NCBI RefSeq assembly: GCF_017051705.1
Contig: NZ_JAFIDJ010000002.1
Span: forward strand, 702,384-766,383
Direction of reading: 5' to 3'
DNA: 64,000 bases
From: Algoriphagus lutimaris
GTDB taxonomy: Bacteria > Bacteroidota > Bacteroidia > Cytophagales > Cyclobacteriaceae
Positions 8,880 to 17,802 of the stretch are shown piece after piece. The notes under the pieces are model-generated. The model was not told the DNA's origin, did not search any database, and was given only the letters and a program-made list of their open reading frames with translations. The stretch's first letter is position 1, and every line of letters starts with the position of its first letter. The position numbers were made by a program, and so were the translations under genes.

Positions 8880-10103
8880 TTATACATAAAATTCTTCTTC
8901 CTCATAATGTTTTAGAAGCTCAGTCATCCGATCCGGATCCTCCCCTTTGAAATTGATGGTTCCAAAGTGATTACCAAATCCATTTCGGTCTGCACTTAAC
9001 TTCTGCCCTTCATAAGGTGCAATCAACGTATGCTCCACGAAATAAGGCTCATTGTTGAGGGACTCAGGAATTTCTAACTTGGAGAACTGACGTTTCTGTG
9101 GATAGATCATCACGTTTCCGTGGTAGTTTTTGGGTTTGAAATCCTTGGCAGGAAATATCTCATCCAACTCCTCTTCGGTGATGTTTGGATCATGGCTAAT
9201 CACAAAGGCAGCCAAGGCGTCAAATTCATAAGATTTAGAACATAATTCTAGAATATGCCCTCCTGGAATTCTACAGGCAGTTTCCCCGAAATTAAGCTCA
9301 TCTTTTTCAGTCAAGAACCACTCTGGGTGAACCATACCATATTCGATTCCAAAGATGTCTACCATCTTCTGAACTTCCTTATGGATCAAATCCCGCTTAC
9401 TTTCCAGGTATTTTCCTTCTGGGATAAAGTTGGAGTAGCCCAGTTTCACGTATTCAGTGATATTGAGGAATCTGATTTTACCTTTGTTGATAAATGCTTC
9501 ACAAGAAAACTCCCGACCTGGCAAATGACTTTCCGCCAAACATGGGAAATCGCTATCCTCACATTTTTCGTCTACATCACTCATAGAACGAAGTAATCTA
9601 TGGCCTACCGTACCAGCGGAGGCAAATGGCTTGATGTGAACCCAGCTATCTTCTTCTCCTTCCAACTGCAGGTTTGCCTGATTCAGCCGTTTCATAAAGG
9701 CCTTTACGCCTTCCTTGTTATACACTTCCTCAAAGAGCCCAACTCGTAAACCACCAATTAAGGCCTTTCTCTTCATCATGGCCTTATTACGGAATAAAAA
9801 TGCCCTATTAAGAACACGTGGGTCTCCACGGTAAATAGAGTTAAGAGCACCTGCCCATTCTACTGTTTCTTCGTATAAGGGAACTGCTACATCCGCATCG
9901 AATGCTTTAAGCTTTTCATAAAGGTCAAGGGAATTGGAGCTGTCACTCCACTCATCTAGTTGATATGGAAGAAATGGGATATTATTTTCTTGTGCATACG
10001 GTTCAAAATCTGGAAAGGAGACCACTACAAAGGGTCTTCCTGTTTTTTGCATACTTTCTATGACGGGCAAACTCCAGCCCATTAGTGCGAAACATTTAGC
10101 CAT
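8880..10103 (-). CDS. ATP-grasp carboxylate-amine ligase
   Basis: A 407-residue protein with an ATP-grasp fold. The N-terminal pre-grasp domain (about 1-110) is followed by WVHIKPFASAGTVGHRLL, holding the ATP-contacting Lys and the glycine-rich small loop. CLAESHLPGREFSCEAF is the central strand pair, and FGETACRIPGGH supplies the Mg-binding Glu and Arg normally read as 'ExNxRxGG'. This arrangement resembles ligases such as L-amino acid ligases, carnosine synthase and the D-Ala-D-Ala ligase superfamily, which join a carboxylate to an amine through an acyl phosphate. It is the first gene of a three-gene minus-strand operon with a possible Cys-triad enzyme and a racemase-like PLP enzyme. Substrates are unknown. 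The start ATG at 10103 follows a structured leader. Confidence 0.8.
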   Translation of the reverse strand: MAKCFALMGWSLPVIESMQKTGRPFVVVSFPDFEPYAQENNIPFLPYQLDEWSDSSNSLDLYEKLKAFDADVAVPLYEETVEWAGALNSIYRGDPRVLNRAFLFRNKAMMKRKALIGGLRVGLFEEVYNKEGVKAFMKRLNQANLQLEGEEDSWVHIKPFASAGTVGHRLLRSMSDVDEKCEDSDFPCLAESHLPGREFSCEAFINKGKIRFLNITEYVKLGYSNFIPEGKYLESKRDLIHKEVQKMVDIFGIEYGMVHPEWFLTEKDELNFGETACRIPGGHILELCSKSYEFDALAAFVISHDPNITEEELDEIFPAKDFKPKNYHGNVMIYPQKRQFSKLEIPESLNNEPYFVEHTLIAPYEGQKLSADRNGFGNHFGTINFKGEDPDRMTELLKHYEEEEFYV

Positions 10104-10141
10104 AATTAAAATGGATTAAGGGTTAAAAAACTGATTTATTC

Positions 10142-10209
10142 GGATGTCTAAGGCAACACTGGATGGTGTGATAGAGAATTGGACAGAACAGTCAAAGGCT
10201 TAGACATCC
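10142..10209 (-). promoter_or_regulatory. Leader stem-loop ahead of the ATP-grasp operon
   Basis: GGATGTCTAAG (10142-10152) and CTTAGACATCC (10199-10209) are perfect 11-bp inverted repeats enclosing 46 bases. On the minus strand they would lie in the leader of the operon, ending 38 bases before its start codon. The enclosed bases can form two smaller hairpins (TTGAC/GTCCAA with one bulge, and ACAC/GTGT), giving a three-way junction. No T run follows directly, so it is not a simple terminator. The regulatory role is inferred. Confidence 0.45.
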
Positions 10210-10627
10210 ACTTATACAAGGGATCTAGTAGGAAGTTCGTTCCATAAATTTTCAATCCCTTAGCAGAGTACAAGGGTTCTTAGAATATTATAATGAATTT
10301 GGATTTTATGAAGCGGAAAAAGGTGAATTCAATCATTCCTAATTACATCACCAGCTCAAATTTTCTGTATTCCAGTTGGGAGGCTGACCTGATAATAAAA
10401 TATAAAAAGAAAAGGTATTTCAGCCATTTTTCCTGAAATGTCAACAAAATAAAAAGCATCAGGAACTTCGGTATTCCTGCTATTTTTCCATTCTCTGGAA
10501 CAACATTTCAGTTTAAAACAGCCCTCCAAGAATATATCTTAAGTACAATTTAACCTAAGTATTTTTAAACTCCGATTGATTATCATTAAATTACAGGAAT
10601 ATCAAATTGATTTATTATAAGTTATTT

Positions 10628-10658
10628 CATGATTTTAATCATGGAATTTTTATTCCAT
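10628..10658. promoter_or_regulatory. Two overlapping inverted repeats upstream of the sulfatase
   Basis: CATGATT-TT-AATCATG (10628-10643) and ATGGAAT-TTTT-ATTCCAT (10641-10658) are both perfect 7-bp inverted repeats, and they share the bases ATG at 10641-10643. As RNA the two hairpins exclude each other. As DNA they could be two operator sites. They lie about 170 bases before the arylsulfatase start. Function is inferred. Confidence 0.35.
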
Positions 10659-10826
10659 TAGGTTTAACTTAAACATCCAACTGAAGATTGAATGCTACTA
10701 TTAAGTAATCACTAATTTTTATCAAATTGAATCTCGGGAAAAGTAGTATCAACTTCAATTTTTAGGGCAAAGTTCAAGAGTAAGTAAATCGTTTATACAT
10801 ATAATATCAACAAACTTAGGCAAGTT

Positions 10827-13232
10827 ATGAATTCATCATTTTTACAAAAAGCAGGGGGGGGCCTAGTATTTATACTTGGTATTTTTAGCTACATTCCTAT
10901 AAGTATAGCTCAAGAGGTGATCCCATTTCCACAAAAGAAATCAGGTGGAACTCCTGGCTTGACGATTCAGGAGTCAATTTATAGTCCTAACAAAGAAAAA
11001 AGCTATTTAAGTAAAGATGCACCCAATATTATTATCATTTTGATTGATGATGTGGGACCAGCACAATCAAGTACGTTTGGAGGAGAAATCAACACTCCTA
11101 CAATGGACAAAATAGCAGGGCAGGGCATCACCTACAATCGATTCCACACCACTGCCATGTGTTCTCCAACTCGTGCTGCCCTATTGACGGGAAGAAATCA
11201 CCACATGGTCGGAGCAGGTCAAATTGCAGAATTAGCAAATGATTGGGATGGCTATTCAGGAGTTCAACCTAAAACCAGTGCCATGCTTCCTGAGGTGTTA
11301 AAAGCATATGGATATCACACTGGGGCTTGGGGGAAATGGCATAATACTCCTGCCCAATACACTACTGCAGCGGGTCCTTTTGACTATTGGCCCACCGGAT
11401 ATGGCTTTGAATATTTCTATGGGTTTTTAGCTGGAGAAGCCTCTCAATATGAGCCAAATATGGTTCGGAATACTTCCATTGTCCATCCCAATGAACCAAA
11501 AAATGGAAAACCCTATCATTTAACAGAAGATATCGCTGATGATGCAATTGAATGGCTTCAAGACCATAAAGCATTTTCTCCAGATAAACCCTTTTTCATG
11601 TATTGGGCCCCGGGAGCAGTCCACGGACCTCATCATGTTGCCAAAGAATGGGCTGACAAGTACAAAGGGAAATTTGACGATGGCTGGGACGCCTACCGAG
11701 AACGTGTATTTGCCAATGCAAAGGCCAAAGGATGGATTCCTCAAGATGCTCAATTGACTCCTAGACCAGCAACTTTGCCGGCTTGGGATGATATTCCAGA
11801 AAGCGAAAAACCTTTTCAAAGAAGGTTAATGGAAGTTTTCGCAGGTTTTGTGGAACATACCGATGTACAAGTAGGCAAAGTAATCGATGAAGTGGATCGC
11901 TTGGGTTATGGTGACAACACCCTCATATTTTATATCTGGGGTGATAATGGAGCTTCAGCAGAGGGGCAGGGAGGAACTATCAGCGAATTGTTGGCCCAAA
12001 ATGGAATACCTACTACCATTGACCAGCATATCAATACATTGAATGATTTAGGGGGGCTAGATGTTCTTGGTAGCCCAAAAACTGATAACATGTACCATGG
12101 AGGTTGGGCATGGGCAGGCAGCACTCCATACCAATCGACCAAATTGATTGCAGCCCATTTCGGTGGAACAAGAAACCCTATGGCCATCCGCTGGCCTAAA
12201 TCTATCAAGCCAGATTCAAAACCCCACACTCAATTTCATCATGTCAATGATATTGTTCCTACCATTTATGACATCCTAAATATTACTCCTCCCAAGGTGG
12301 TAAATGGTTTCCCTCAAGATCCTATTCAAGGAGTAAGTATGTTGTACAGCTTCGACAATGGTCAAGCTAAAGGTGAAAAACTTACCCAATATTTCGAAAT
12401 CATGGGAAGTCGGGGAATTTATCATGATGGTTGGTTTGCCAGTGCTAAAGGACCAAGGGAACCTTGGGTTCCTGGGATACCAAAAGGAATGTTTAATGAA
12501 AAAGGAGAATTGATCTGGAACCCCAATGATGACAAATGGGAGCTCTTTAATTTGGACGAAGATTGGTCTCAAGCCAATGATCTATCCAGTCAAATGCCTA
12601 AGAAACTTAGGGAAATGCAGGATCTTTTCTTGGTTGAATTTGGTCAAAACAAAGGCTTGCCAGTAGGCGGAGGATTATTTGTTCCTTTGGTGAGACCTGA
12701 CCTGAGAGTATCCACTCCATATACTGAATGGACTTTTGCCGGAAACATGACCAGAATGCCGGAATTTGCTGCTCCAGCTCTGGGCAACAAAGAGAATATC
12801 GTGACGATTAATGCAAAATTCCCAGCAAACGCAGATGGGGTGATCTATTCCTTGGGTGGGTTTTCTGCCGGCCTCAGTTTGTATATGGAAAAAGGAATCC
12901 TATCCTATGAATACAATCTCTTTGAAATCTCACGGACTCACATAAAAGCCAAAAGCAAGCTTTCTCCAGGCGCAAAAAAGATTGAAGTCATCACGAAATA
13001 TGTAGAAAAAAGACCTGCAGGACCTTTAGAAGTATCCATCTATGTAGATGGAAAAGAGGTGGCCAAAGGGATAGTCCCAGTAAGTGCTCCTTTAGGTTTC
13101 ACTGCTAATGATTGCTTGGATGTTGGGATAGACTTGGGATCCCCTGTTTCCATAGATTATTATGATAAAGCCCCTTTTAAATTTAATGGGACAATAGATG
13201 AAATGCAGGTAAAATACACAGATTCAAAATAG
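10827..13232 (+). CDS. Secreted arylsulfatase
   Basis: An 801-residue type I sulfatase. After the signal peptide (ending near SIA-QEV, residue 28) come the metal-binding pair Asp74-Asp75 in IIIILIDDVG and the formylglycine motif CSPTR with Cys112, so maturation by a formylglycine-generating or anSME enzyme is expected. Further metal and active-site segments follow: GAWGKWHN, HHVAKEW and the WGDNGAS region. The C-terminal 180 residues form a beta-rich extension. The long RNHHMVGAGQIAEL segment resembles arylsulfatases of the AtsA (S1_4-like) group. It hydrolyses a sulfate ester in the periplasm or outside, but the substrate is unknown. Codons 9-12 run through eight consecutive G bases. The next gene starts 50 bases downstream on the same strand. 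Confidence 0.9.
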   Translation: MNSSFLQKAGGGLVFILGIFSYIPISIAQEVIPFPQKKSGGTPGLTIQESIYSPNKEKSYLSKDAPNIIIILIDDVGPAQSSTFGGEINTPTMDKIAGQGITYNRFHTTAMCSPTRAALLTGRNHHMVGAGQIAELANDWDGYSGVQPKTSAMLPEVLKAYGYHTGAWGKWHNTPAQYTTAAGPFDYWPTGYGFEYFYGFLAGEASQYEPNMVRNTSIVHPNEPKNGKPYHLTEDIADDAIEWLQDHKAFSPDKPFFMYWAPGAVHGPHHVAKEWADKYKGKFDDGWDAYRERVFANAKAKGWIPQDAQLTPRPATLPAWDDIPESEKPFQRRLMEVFAGFVEHTDVQVGKVIDEVDRLGYGDNTLIFYIWGDNGASAEGQGGTISELLAQNGIPTTIDQHINTLNDLGGLDVLGSPKTDNMYHGGWAWAGSTPYQSTKLIAAHFGGTRNPMAIRWPKSIKPDSKPHTQFHHVNDIVPTIYDILNITPPKVVNGFPQDPIQGVSMLYSFDNGQAKGEKLTQYFEIMGSRGIYHDGWFASAKGPREPWVPGIPKGMFNEKGELIWNPNDDKWELFNLDEDWSQANDLSSQMPKKLREMQDLFLVEFGQNKGLPVGGGLFVPLVRPDLRVSTPYTEWTFAGNMTRMPEFAAPALGNKENIVTINAKFPANADGVIYSLGGFSAGLSLYMEKGILSYEYNLFEISRTHIKAKSKLSPGAKKIEVITKYVEKRPAGPLEVSIYVDGKEVAKGIVPVSAPLGFTANDCLDVGIDLGSPVSIDYYDKAPFKFNGTIDEMQVKYTDSK
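10854..10861 (+). repeat. G8 homopolymer inside the arylsulfatase signal sequence
   Basis: Eight consecutive G bases in codons 9-12 (Ala-Gly-Gly-Gly) of the arylsulfatase gene. Reading onward by hand, loss of one G gives an immediate TAG and gain of one G gives a TAG nine codons beyond the tract. Either change would therefore switch the enzyme off. Confidence 0.85.
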
Positions 13233-13282
13233 TGGAAAAACCGCTATTTTTTTAAAAATAAGGCATACCAAAAATCAATACA

Positions 13283-14719
13283 ATGAAAACTCTAATTACT
13301 GTTCTATTCGCTTTTAGTATATCCATTTTTCTGGTTGGATGTGAGAATCAGACTGAAAAAACCGGGGAGTTAAAAGTAGATGAACAAGGCTATGTAATAC
13401 TCACAGATGCTGAGGTAGAAAACTTAATCAAGCGCTCCTACCAGTATGTCGCTATGTACAATGTAAATAACAAGTTTGCATTAGCTGAGTCAGGCATGTC
13501 CACTAGGGGCTATAATAAGGGCCTAAAAAACACCCAATTGTTGGACCACACCGTCAAAGCCATTGCAAGGCCCAATAATGATGTGATGTATCAAATGGCC
13601 ATGTTGGACTTACGAAAAGATGCCGCCGTATTTGAATTTCCTGCCATGGAATCCAAATATGTATCCTTGATGGCCACTGCCTATGATCATTATGTAAATG
13701 TGCCTCTTACCACCACTGAAGGTGATTTTAAAGAACCAACCACCATTCTTTTCTATACTCAGCGAACAGAAAATTACGATGGATCTCCTGTGGAAGGTGT
13801 GGACGAAATCTTCGAAATGACAGGTGATTTTGTCTCTGTAGTACTAAGAGTTATGCCTCATGCCAATGAACCAGAAAAGTTTCAAAGGATTATAGACCAA
13901 ATTAATCAAATCAAAGGCATGACCCTATCGGAGTTTCAAGGCCAACCAAAACTTCCGGAAGAACCCATTGAATTCCCCGATTATGGAGCCACAGATGCCG
14001 ATATATTCGAACATAACTTATTGGAGGTAATGCAATTCATATTCAACCATACCACCTTCGATACTACCAAGATCTTGGATAAGGGAGTTTTGGATGCTTA
14101 CAAACCCTTGGGTATTGAACCTGGGAAAACCTATGATCCAGAAACAGCCTTTCGTATTGATGGGAAACGTTTTCGGGAAAAATCCATCCAAATCAAAGAG
14201 GAGTTCTTAGCTAAAATGAATAATCCAGAAGAAAGTAAAAGTCTATTACCAAAGTTGTTTCAGTTGAAAGGTAATATGACCCTAGAACCTATGGTGCTTC
14301 AATCTGTCGTTGGGCCCATTGGCCTTCCACTCAAAGAGGCAGTATATCCTCCTGTGGTAACCTCAGATGGAGCTCCAATGAATGCCATGAATGATTACGT
14401 CATCGAAATGTCAAAAGAGGATATCCCTCCAGCTACGGCTTTTTGGTCGCTGACTCTCTATGATACTGAAAATGGATTTTTCATCCCAAATGACCATAAG
14501 AAATACAGTGTAGGGGAAAACTCAGGCATGCAATTGAATCCAGACGGAGGAATTAAAATTTACATTTCCGAGAAAAAACCAGATGACATCCCTATGGACA
14601 ACTGGCTTCCTATCAATAGAATTGACCAGAATATTGATGTCATATTAAGGGTATATGCTCCTGATCTAGAAAAGTATACAACCTGGACTCCTCCAAAGGC
14701 TGTCAAGGTTGAAAACTAA
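13283..14719 (+). CDS. DUF1254/DUF1214 lipoprotein
   Basis: A 478-residue lipoprotein with lipobox FLVGC (Cys20). The N-terminal half (about 40-190) is a DUF1254 domain, recognisable from KAIARPNNDVMYQMAMLDL and the VSLMATAYDHYVNVP strand. The C-terminal part (about 350-470) is DUF1214, with the typical FWSLTLYDTENGFFIPN, the KYSVG stretch and a final WLPxxR-like motif. Proteins of this double-domain family are widespread and mostly uncharacterised. They often lie beside sulfatases or transport genes. Here it follows the arylsulfatase by 50 bases without a terminator, so co-transcription is likely. No catalytic residues can be assigned. Confidence 0.8.
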   Translation: MKTLITVLFAFSISIFLVGCENQTEKTGELKVDEQGYVILTDAEVENLIKRSYQYVAMYNVNNKFALAESGMSTRGYNKGLKNTQLLDHTVKAIARPNNDVMYQMAMLDLRKDAAVFEFPAMESKYVSLMATAYDHYVNVPLTTTEGDFKEPTTILFYTQRTENYDGSPVEGVDEIFEMTGDFVSVVLRVMPHANEPEKFQRIIDQINQIKGMTLSEFQGQPKLPEEPIEFPDYGATDADIFEHNLLEVMQFIFNHTTFDTTKILDKGVLDAYKPLGIEPGKTYDPETAFRIDGKRFREKSIQIKEEFLAKMNNPEESKSLLPKLFQLKGNMTLEPMVLQSVVGPIGLPLKEAVYPPVVTSDGAPMNAMNDYVIEMSKEDIPPATAFWSLTLYDTENGFFIPNDHKKYSVGENSGMQLNPDGGIKIYISEKKPDDIPMDNWLPINRIDQNIDVILRVYAPDLEKYTTWTPPKAVKVEN

Positions 14720-14784
14720 CCCTAATCCATCATTTCAATTCAAAAAAATCCCATGTAGAGATCTCTAATATTAAAATCCAAAAG

Positions 14785-14824
14785 TCAGGTGAAAAGTCAA
14801 AATCATTAAAAATGATCAGGTGAA
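14785..14824. repeat. Direct repeats TCAGGTGAA 31 bp apart
   Basis: TCAGGTGAA occurs at 14785-14793 and 14816-14824, a spacing of 31 bp (about three helical turns). A small ATCATT/AATGAT hairpin lies between them. The pair lies in the 292-base gap (14720-15011) between the DUF1254 gene and the GH31 gene. The gap otherwise shows only A/T-rich sequence. The repeats may be a regulator site, which is inference. Confidence 0.35.
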
Positions 14825-15011
14825 GGCAATCTCTTCGTTTTGTAGATTAAATGCACAAGAAGGCCGAAAAAGTAGTATAAAAAGCTGATATTAAAGTATT
14901 AGAGATTGAAAATTAAAATGTGCTTGCTGCATTGAAACTCCTGTTTATTAAACTTTATAGTACTCCAATTATTTTTTGATTCAATCGTAAAATCAGGTTA
15001 GATTGGTTGAT

Positions 15012-17180
15012 ATGAAGACAAAGCTTTTAAAAGATCAATCAAGAATTCTTTTTTTAACATCCATTTTAATCATTTTCTGTTTTAATGGATTTGCTCAGAA
15101 CACCCTTATTTCTGACATGGATCAATTGAAATGGGAGAAGGTCATGCCTGGAATTTGGAAGGCAAGTTTTGGTGAAATGGGTCTAAATCCCATGGATTAT
15201 ACCAATCCACCCAATATAAAGGCAATAGAAGAACTGGGAGATACTCCTTTTCCCTTTGACGAAGAGGCTACTTATAGCCTTCTAACAGCAAACCGGGCTA
15301 GCATTCGATTACCTCTAGGTGAAACCGAAAAGATTTATGGGCTAGGTTTAGAATTTGAAGGAATGAATAGAAGAAGTAATGTTTATTCTTTAAAAGTAGA
15401 TCACTATGGAGGCACAAAAGGATACACGCACGCACCAGTGCCTTTTTATATTTCGAGCAAGGGTTATGGTGTACTAATCAATTCTTCGCAACGAGTCAAA
15501 ATTCATGTTGGCGTTGGCAATAGAAAAGATAGTAATTTACCCGAGCGAATCGACCGAACAACAGGTAAAAACTGGGCTGCAAGACCCCTTTCTGACGCCA
15601 TTGAAGCAAGTGTCCAAGCCGGAGGAATGGAAATTTATGTCTTTACTGGACAAACAAACCTTGAAGTAGTTCAGAGATACAATTTATTTTTTGGAGGAGG
15701 AATTCTCCCTCCAAAATGGGGACTTGGCTTTTGGCATAGAGTGCACACTACAAGTTCTGATCAGGATGTCTTGAAAGAAATACAAGATTTTGAAAGCAAT
15801 AATTTTCCATTGGATGTAATCGGATTGGAACCAGGATGGCAGAGTTTCGCATACCCTTGCTCTTTTGATTGGGATCCAACACGTTTTCCTAACCCTGGGA
15901 ACTTTGTAAACATGCTGGATAAGAAAGGAATAAAAGTCAATCTCTGGGAAAATCCCTATGTGTCTCCTTCCTCCACCATGTACGAAGATATTAGACCCTT
16001 CACTGGTAGCCATACCGTTTGGCTAGGTGAAGTTCCGGATTATACCATTCCCGAAGCCCGGGAAGTACTGCTAAACCATCACGAAAAAAATCATTTAAAC
16101 TTAGGTGTCAGTGGGTATAAGATTGATGAAGTAGATGGCTATGATGTTTGGTTATGGCCAGACCATGCCACTTTCCCTTCAGGAACTGATGCGGTAGAAA
16201 TGCGACAAGTCTATGGAATGATGATGCAGGATATGTTTGATGATTATTTTAAAAAGCAAAACACCAGAACCTATAGCCTTATTCGCTCCGCCTATATTGG
16301 GGCAAGCAATCATAATTTCGTTTTGTATAGCGATTATTATGATCATAAAGGGTATGTAACAGCGATGGCAAGTGCATCCTTAACCGGACTTTTATGGACT
16401 CCTGAAATCAGAAGTGCAAACTCAGGAGAGGAATGGGTCAGGAGATTTCAAACTGTTGCATTCTCTCCATTGATGATGCTTAACGCTTGGTCATCGGGTA
16501 AAAAGCCTTGGAGTTTTCCAGAAGTAACTGATATTGTTAGAAACACCATAGAACTAAGATTAAAGCTTTTGCCCTATCTCTACACGGCATTTTATGATTA
16601 CAATCAAAAAGGAATTCCTCCTTTTAGGGCCATGATTCTAGAAAACGGTTATAGGACTCAGGAGACACAAAAAAGCGGTGTTATAAATGATGTTACCAAT
16701 CCCTATGCAGAAGAAAAAAGATTGGAAGTAACAGATCAGTATATGATGGGACCATCGATTCTAGTCGCACCGGTTTTTACGGGGCAGAAAGAGAGAAACG
16801 TAGTACTTCCTCAAGGAGATTGGTTTGATTTCTATACCGGGGAATACGTCGGTGATGGAGAAATTATCACCATACAAACCAAACTGGAAGAAATTCCTCT
16901 ATTTGTAAAAGATGGGGCAATAATTCCTATGTTGACTTCTATCAGTAAGAGTGAAACAGATAATTCACTGGAGGTCAGACACTATGGAAAAAAGGAAAAT
17001 TCATTTTTATTGTATGACGACGATGGAGTGAGTTATAATTACGAAAAGGGCGAATTCTCGATGACAGAACTGAAAGCCGAAAAAACTGAGAATGGAAAGT
17101 TATCTGGCAGCTCAAATGCTATAAATAACAAGAAGTCTAACTACAGTGAAATCACCTGGCGCTGGATGACTAAACAGTAA
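15012..17180 (+). CDS. Secreted GH31 glycosidase
   Basis: A 722-residue glycoside hydrolase family 31 protein with a signal peptide ending FA-QNTL (residue 28). The N-terminal galactose-mutarotase-like domain (about 40-225) includes EKIYGLGLEFEGMNRR. The TIM barrel (about 230-600) has PLDVIGLEPGWQ on an early strand, the nucleophile Asp372 in YKIDEVDG, and a likely acid/base Asp441 in VLYSDYYDH. The beta-sandwich C-terminus includes SILVAPVFTGQKERNVVLP. GH31 members act on alpha-glucosides, alpha-xylosides or sulfoquinovosides. The nucleophile block IDEVDG is unlike the classic WxDMNE, so a less usual specificity is plausible. The ATG at 15012 was preferred to a TTG nine bases earlier. It stands alone, 157 bases before the next gene. 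Confidence 0.85.
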   Translation: MKTKLLKDQSRILFLTSILIIFCFNGFAQNTLISDMDQLKWEKVMPGIWKASFGEMGLNPMDYTNPPNIKAIEELGDTPFPFDEEATYSLLTANRASIRLPLGETEKIYGLGLEFEGMNRRSNVYSLKVDHYGGTKGYTHAPVPFYISSKGYGVLINSSQRVKIHVGVGNRKDSNLPERIDRTTGKNWAARPLSDAIEASVQAGGMEIYVFTGQTNLEVVQRYNLFFGGGILPPKWGLGFWHRVHTTSSDQDVLKEIQDFESNNFPLDVIGLEPGWQSFAYPCSFDWDPTRFPNPGNFVNMLDKKGIKVNLWENPYVSPSSTMYEDIRPFTGSHTVWLGEVPDYTIPEAREVLLNHHEKNHLNLGVSGYKIDEVDGYDVWLWPDHATFPSGTDAVEMRQVYGMMMQDMFDDYFKKQNTRTYSLIRSAYIGASNHNFVLYSDYYDHKGYVTAMASASLTGLLWTPEIRSANSGEEWVRRFQTVAFSPLMMLNAWSSGKKPWSFPEVTDIVRNTIELRLKLLPYLYTAFYDYNQKGIPPFRAMILENGYRTQETQKSGVINDVTNPYAEEKRLEVTDQYMMGPSILVAPVFTGQKERNVVLPQGDWFDFYTGEYVGDGEIITIQTKLEEIPLFVKDGAIIPMLTSISKSETDNSLEVRHYGKKENSFLLYDDDGVSYNYEKGEFSMTELKAEKTENGKLSGSSNAINNKKSNYSEITWRWMTKQ

Positions 17181-17337
17181 TCCAAACTGAGTTGTTAAGG
17201 GAGTAGAAATCTCAAAACTCAAATAGTTGAAAAAAGTCTTTGTCAATTGTTAGTAGCCCATTTGGCTGATACCCATTTATAACTCTTGTCAAGTGACTTA
17301 TTTTCAGTATTTTGAAATTTTCAAATATTATCTTGTT

Positions 17338-17799
17338 ATGGCGTCTTATACATTGAATATTAACGATCAAACTCACAAGGTAGAGGTGGACAAAGGAACC
17401 TCACTATTGTGGGTGTTGAGAGAACATTTGGGTTTGACTGGAACCAAATATGGATGCGGAATAGCCCAATGCGGTGCTTGTACCATCCATGTGGACAATA
17501 CCCCCATGAAAGCTTGTGTGCTCTCAGTTGAGGATTTTTCCAATGGAGAAAAGATCAAAACCATAGAAGGATTATCCGAAAAAGGCGATCATCCCCTTCA
17601 AAAAGCTTGGGTAGAAGTTCAGGCTCCCCAATGTGGCTATTGCCATTCCGGTCAAATCATGCAAGCTGCCGCCTTGTTGAAAAACAATCCAAGTCCAAGC
17701 AAAGAGGAAATCAAAACGCATATGAATGGAAATATATGCCGTTGCGGTACGTATCTGAGAATTGTGCAAGCCATCCAATTAGCCGCCCAAAGCCAATAA
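17338..17799 (+). CDS. Molybdenum hydroxylase small subunit, two 2Fe-2S clusters
   Basis: A 153-residue iron-sulfur subunit of the xanthine oxidase/isoquinoline 1-oxidoreductase family. A plant-type ferredoxin cluster is bound by Cys40, Cys45, Cys48 and Cys60. The helical second cluster is bound by Cys99, Cys102, Cys134 and Cys136 (CGYC and CRCG). This protein passes electrons from the molybdenum site to an external acceptor. It has no signal peptide. The gene for the large subunit, which has a Tat signal, starts three bases after its stop, so the folded complex is probably exported together. The ATG at 17338 gives the usual N-terminus (SYTLNINDQ). Confidence 0.9.
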   Translation: MASYTLNINDQTHKVEVDKGTSLLWVLREHLGLTGTKYGCGIAQCGACTIHVDNTPMKACVLSVEDFSNGEKIKTIEGLSEKGDHPLQKAWVEVQAPQCGYCHSGQIMQAAALLKNNPSPSKEEIKTHMNGNICRCGTYLRIVQAIQLAAQSQ

Positions 17800-17802
17800 G
17801 CC

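Larger units (their letters stand above)
10104..10826. other. Long divergent intergenic region
   Basis: 723 bases between the divergent ATP-grasp operon (minus) and the arylsulfatase gene (plus), without a credible reading frame. It holds an 11-bp inverted repeat at 10142-10209, a TACAAGGG direct repeat at 10215-10222 and 10269-10276, and a CAGGAA/TTCCTG hairpin at 10460-10479 followed by a short T run. Two overlapping inverted repeats lie at 10628-10658. The right half is strongly A/T rich. It presumably contains two divergent promoters. I found no perfect TAnnTTTG element next to the sulfatase start. Confidence 0.5.

Noticed and set aside
12051-12056. G6 run inside the arylsulfatase as a second slippage site
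   Set aside because: Six bases are too few to argue for frequent slippage and similar G6 runs occur elsewhere in the window.
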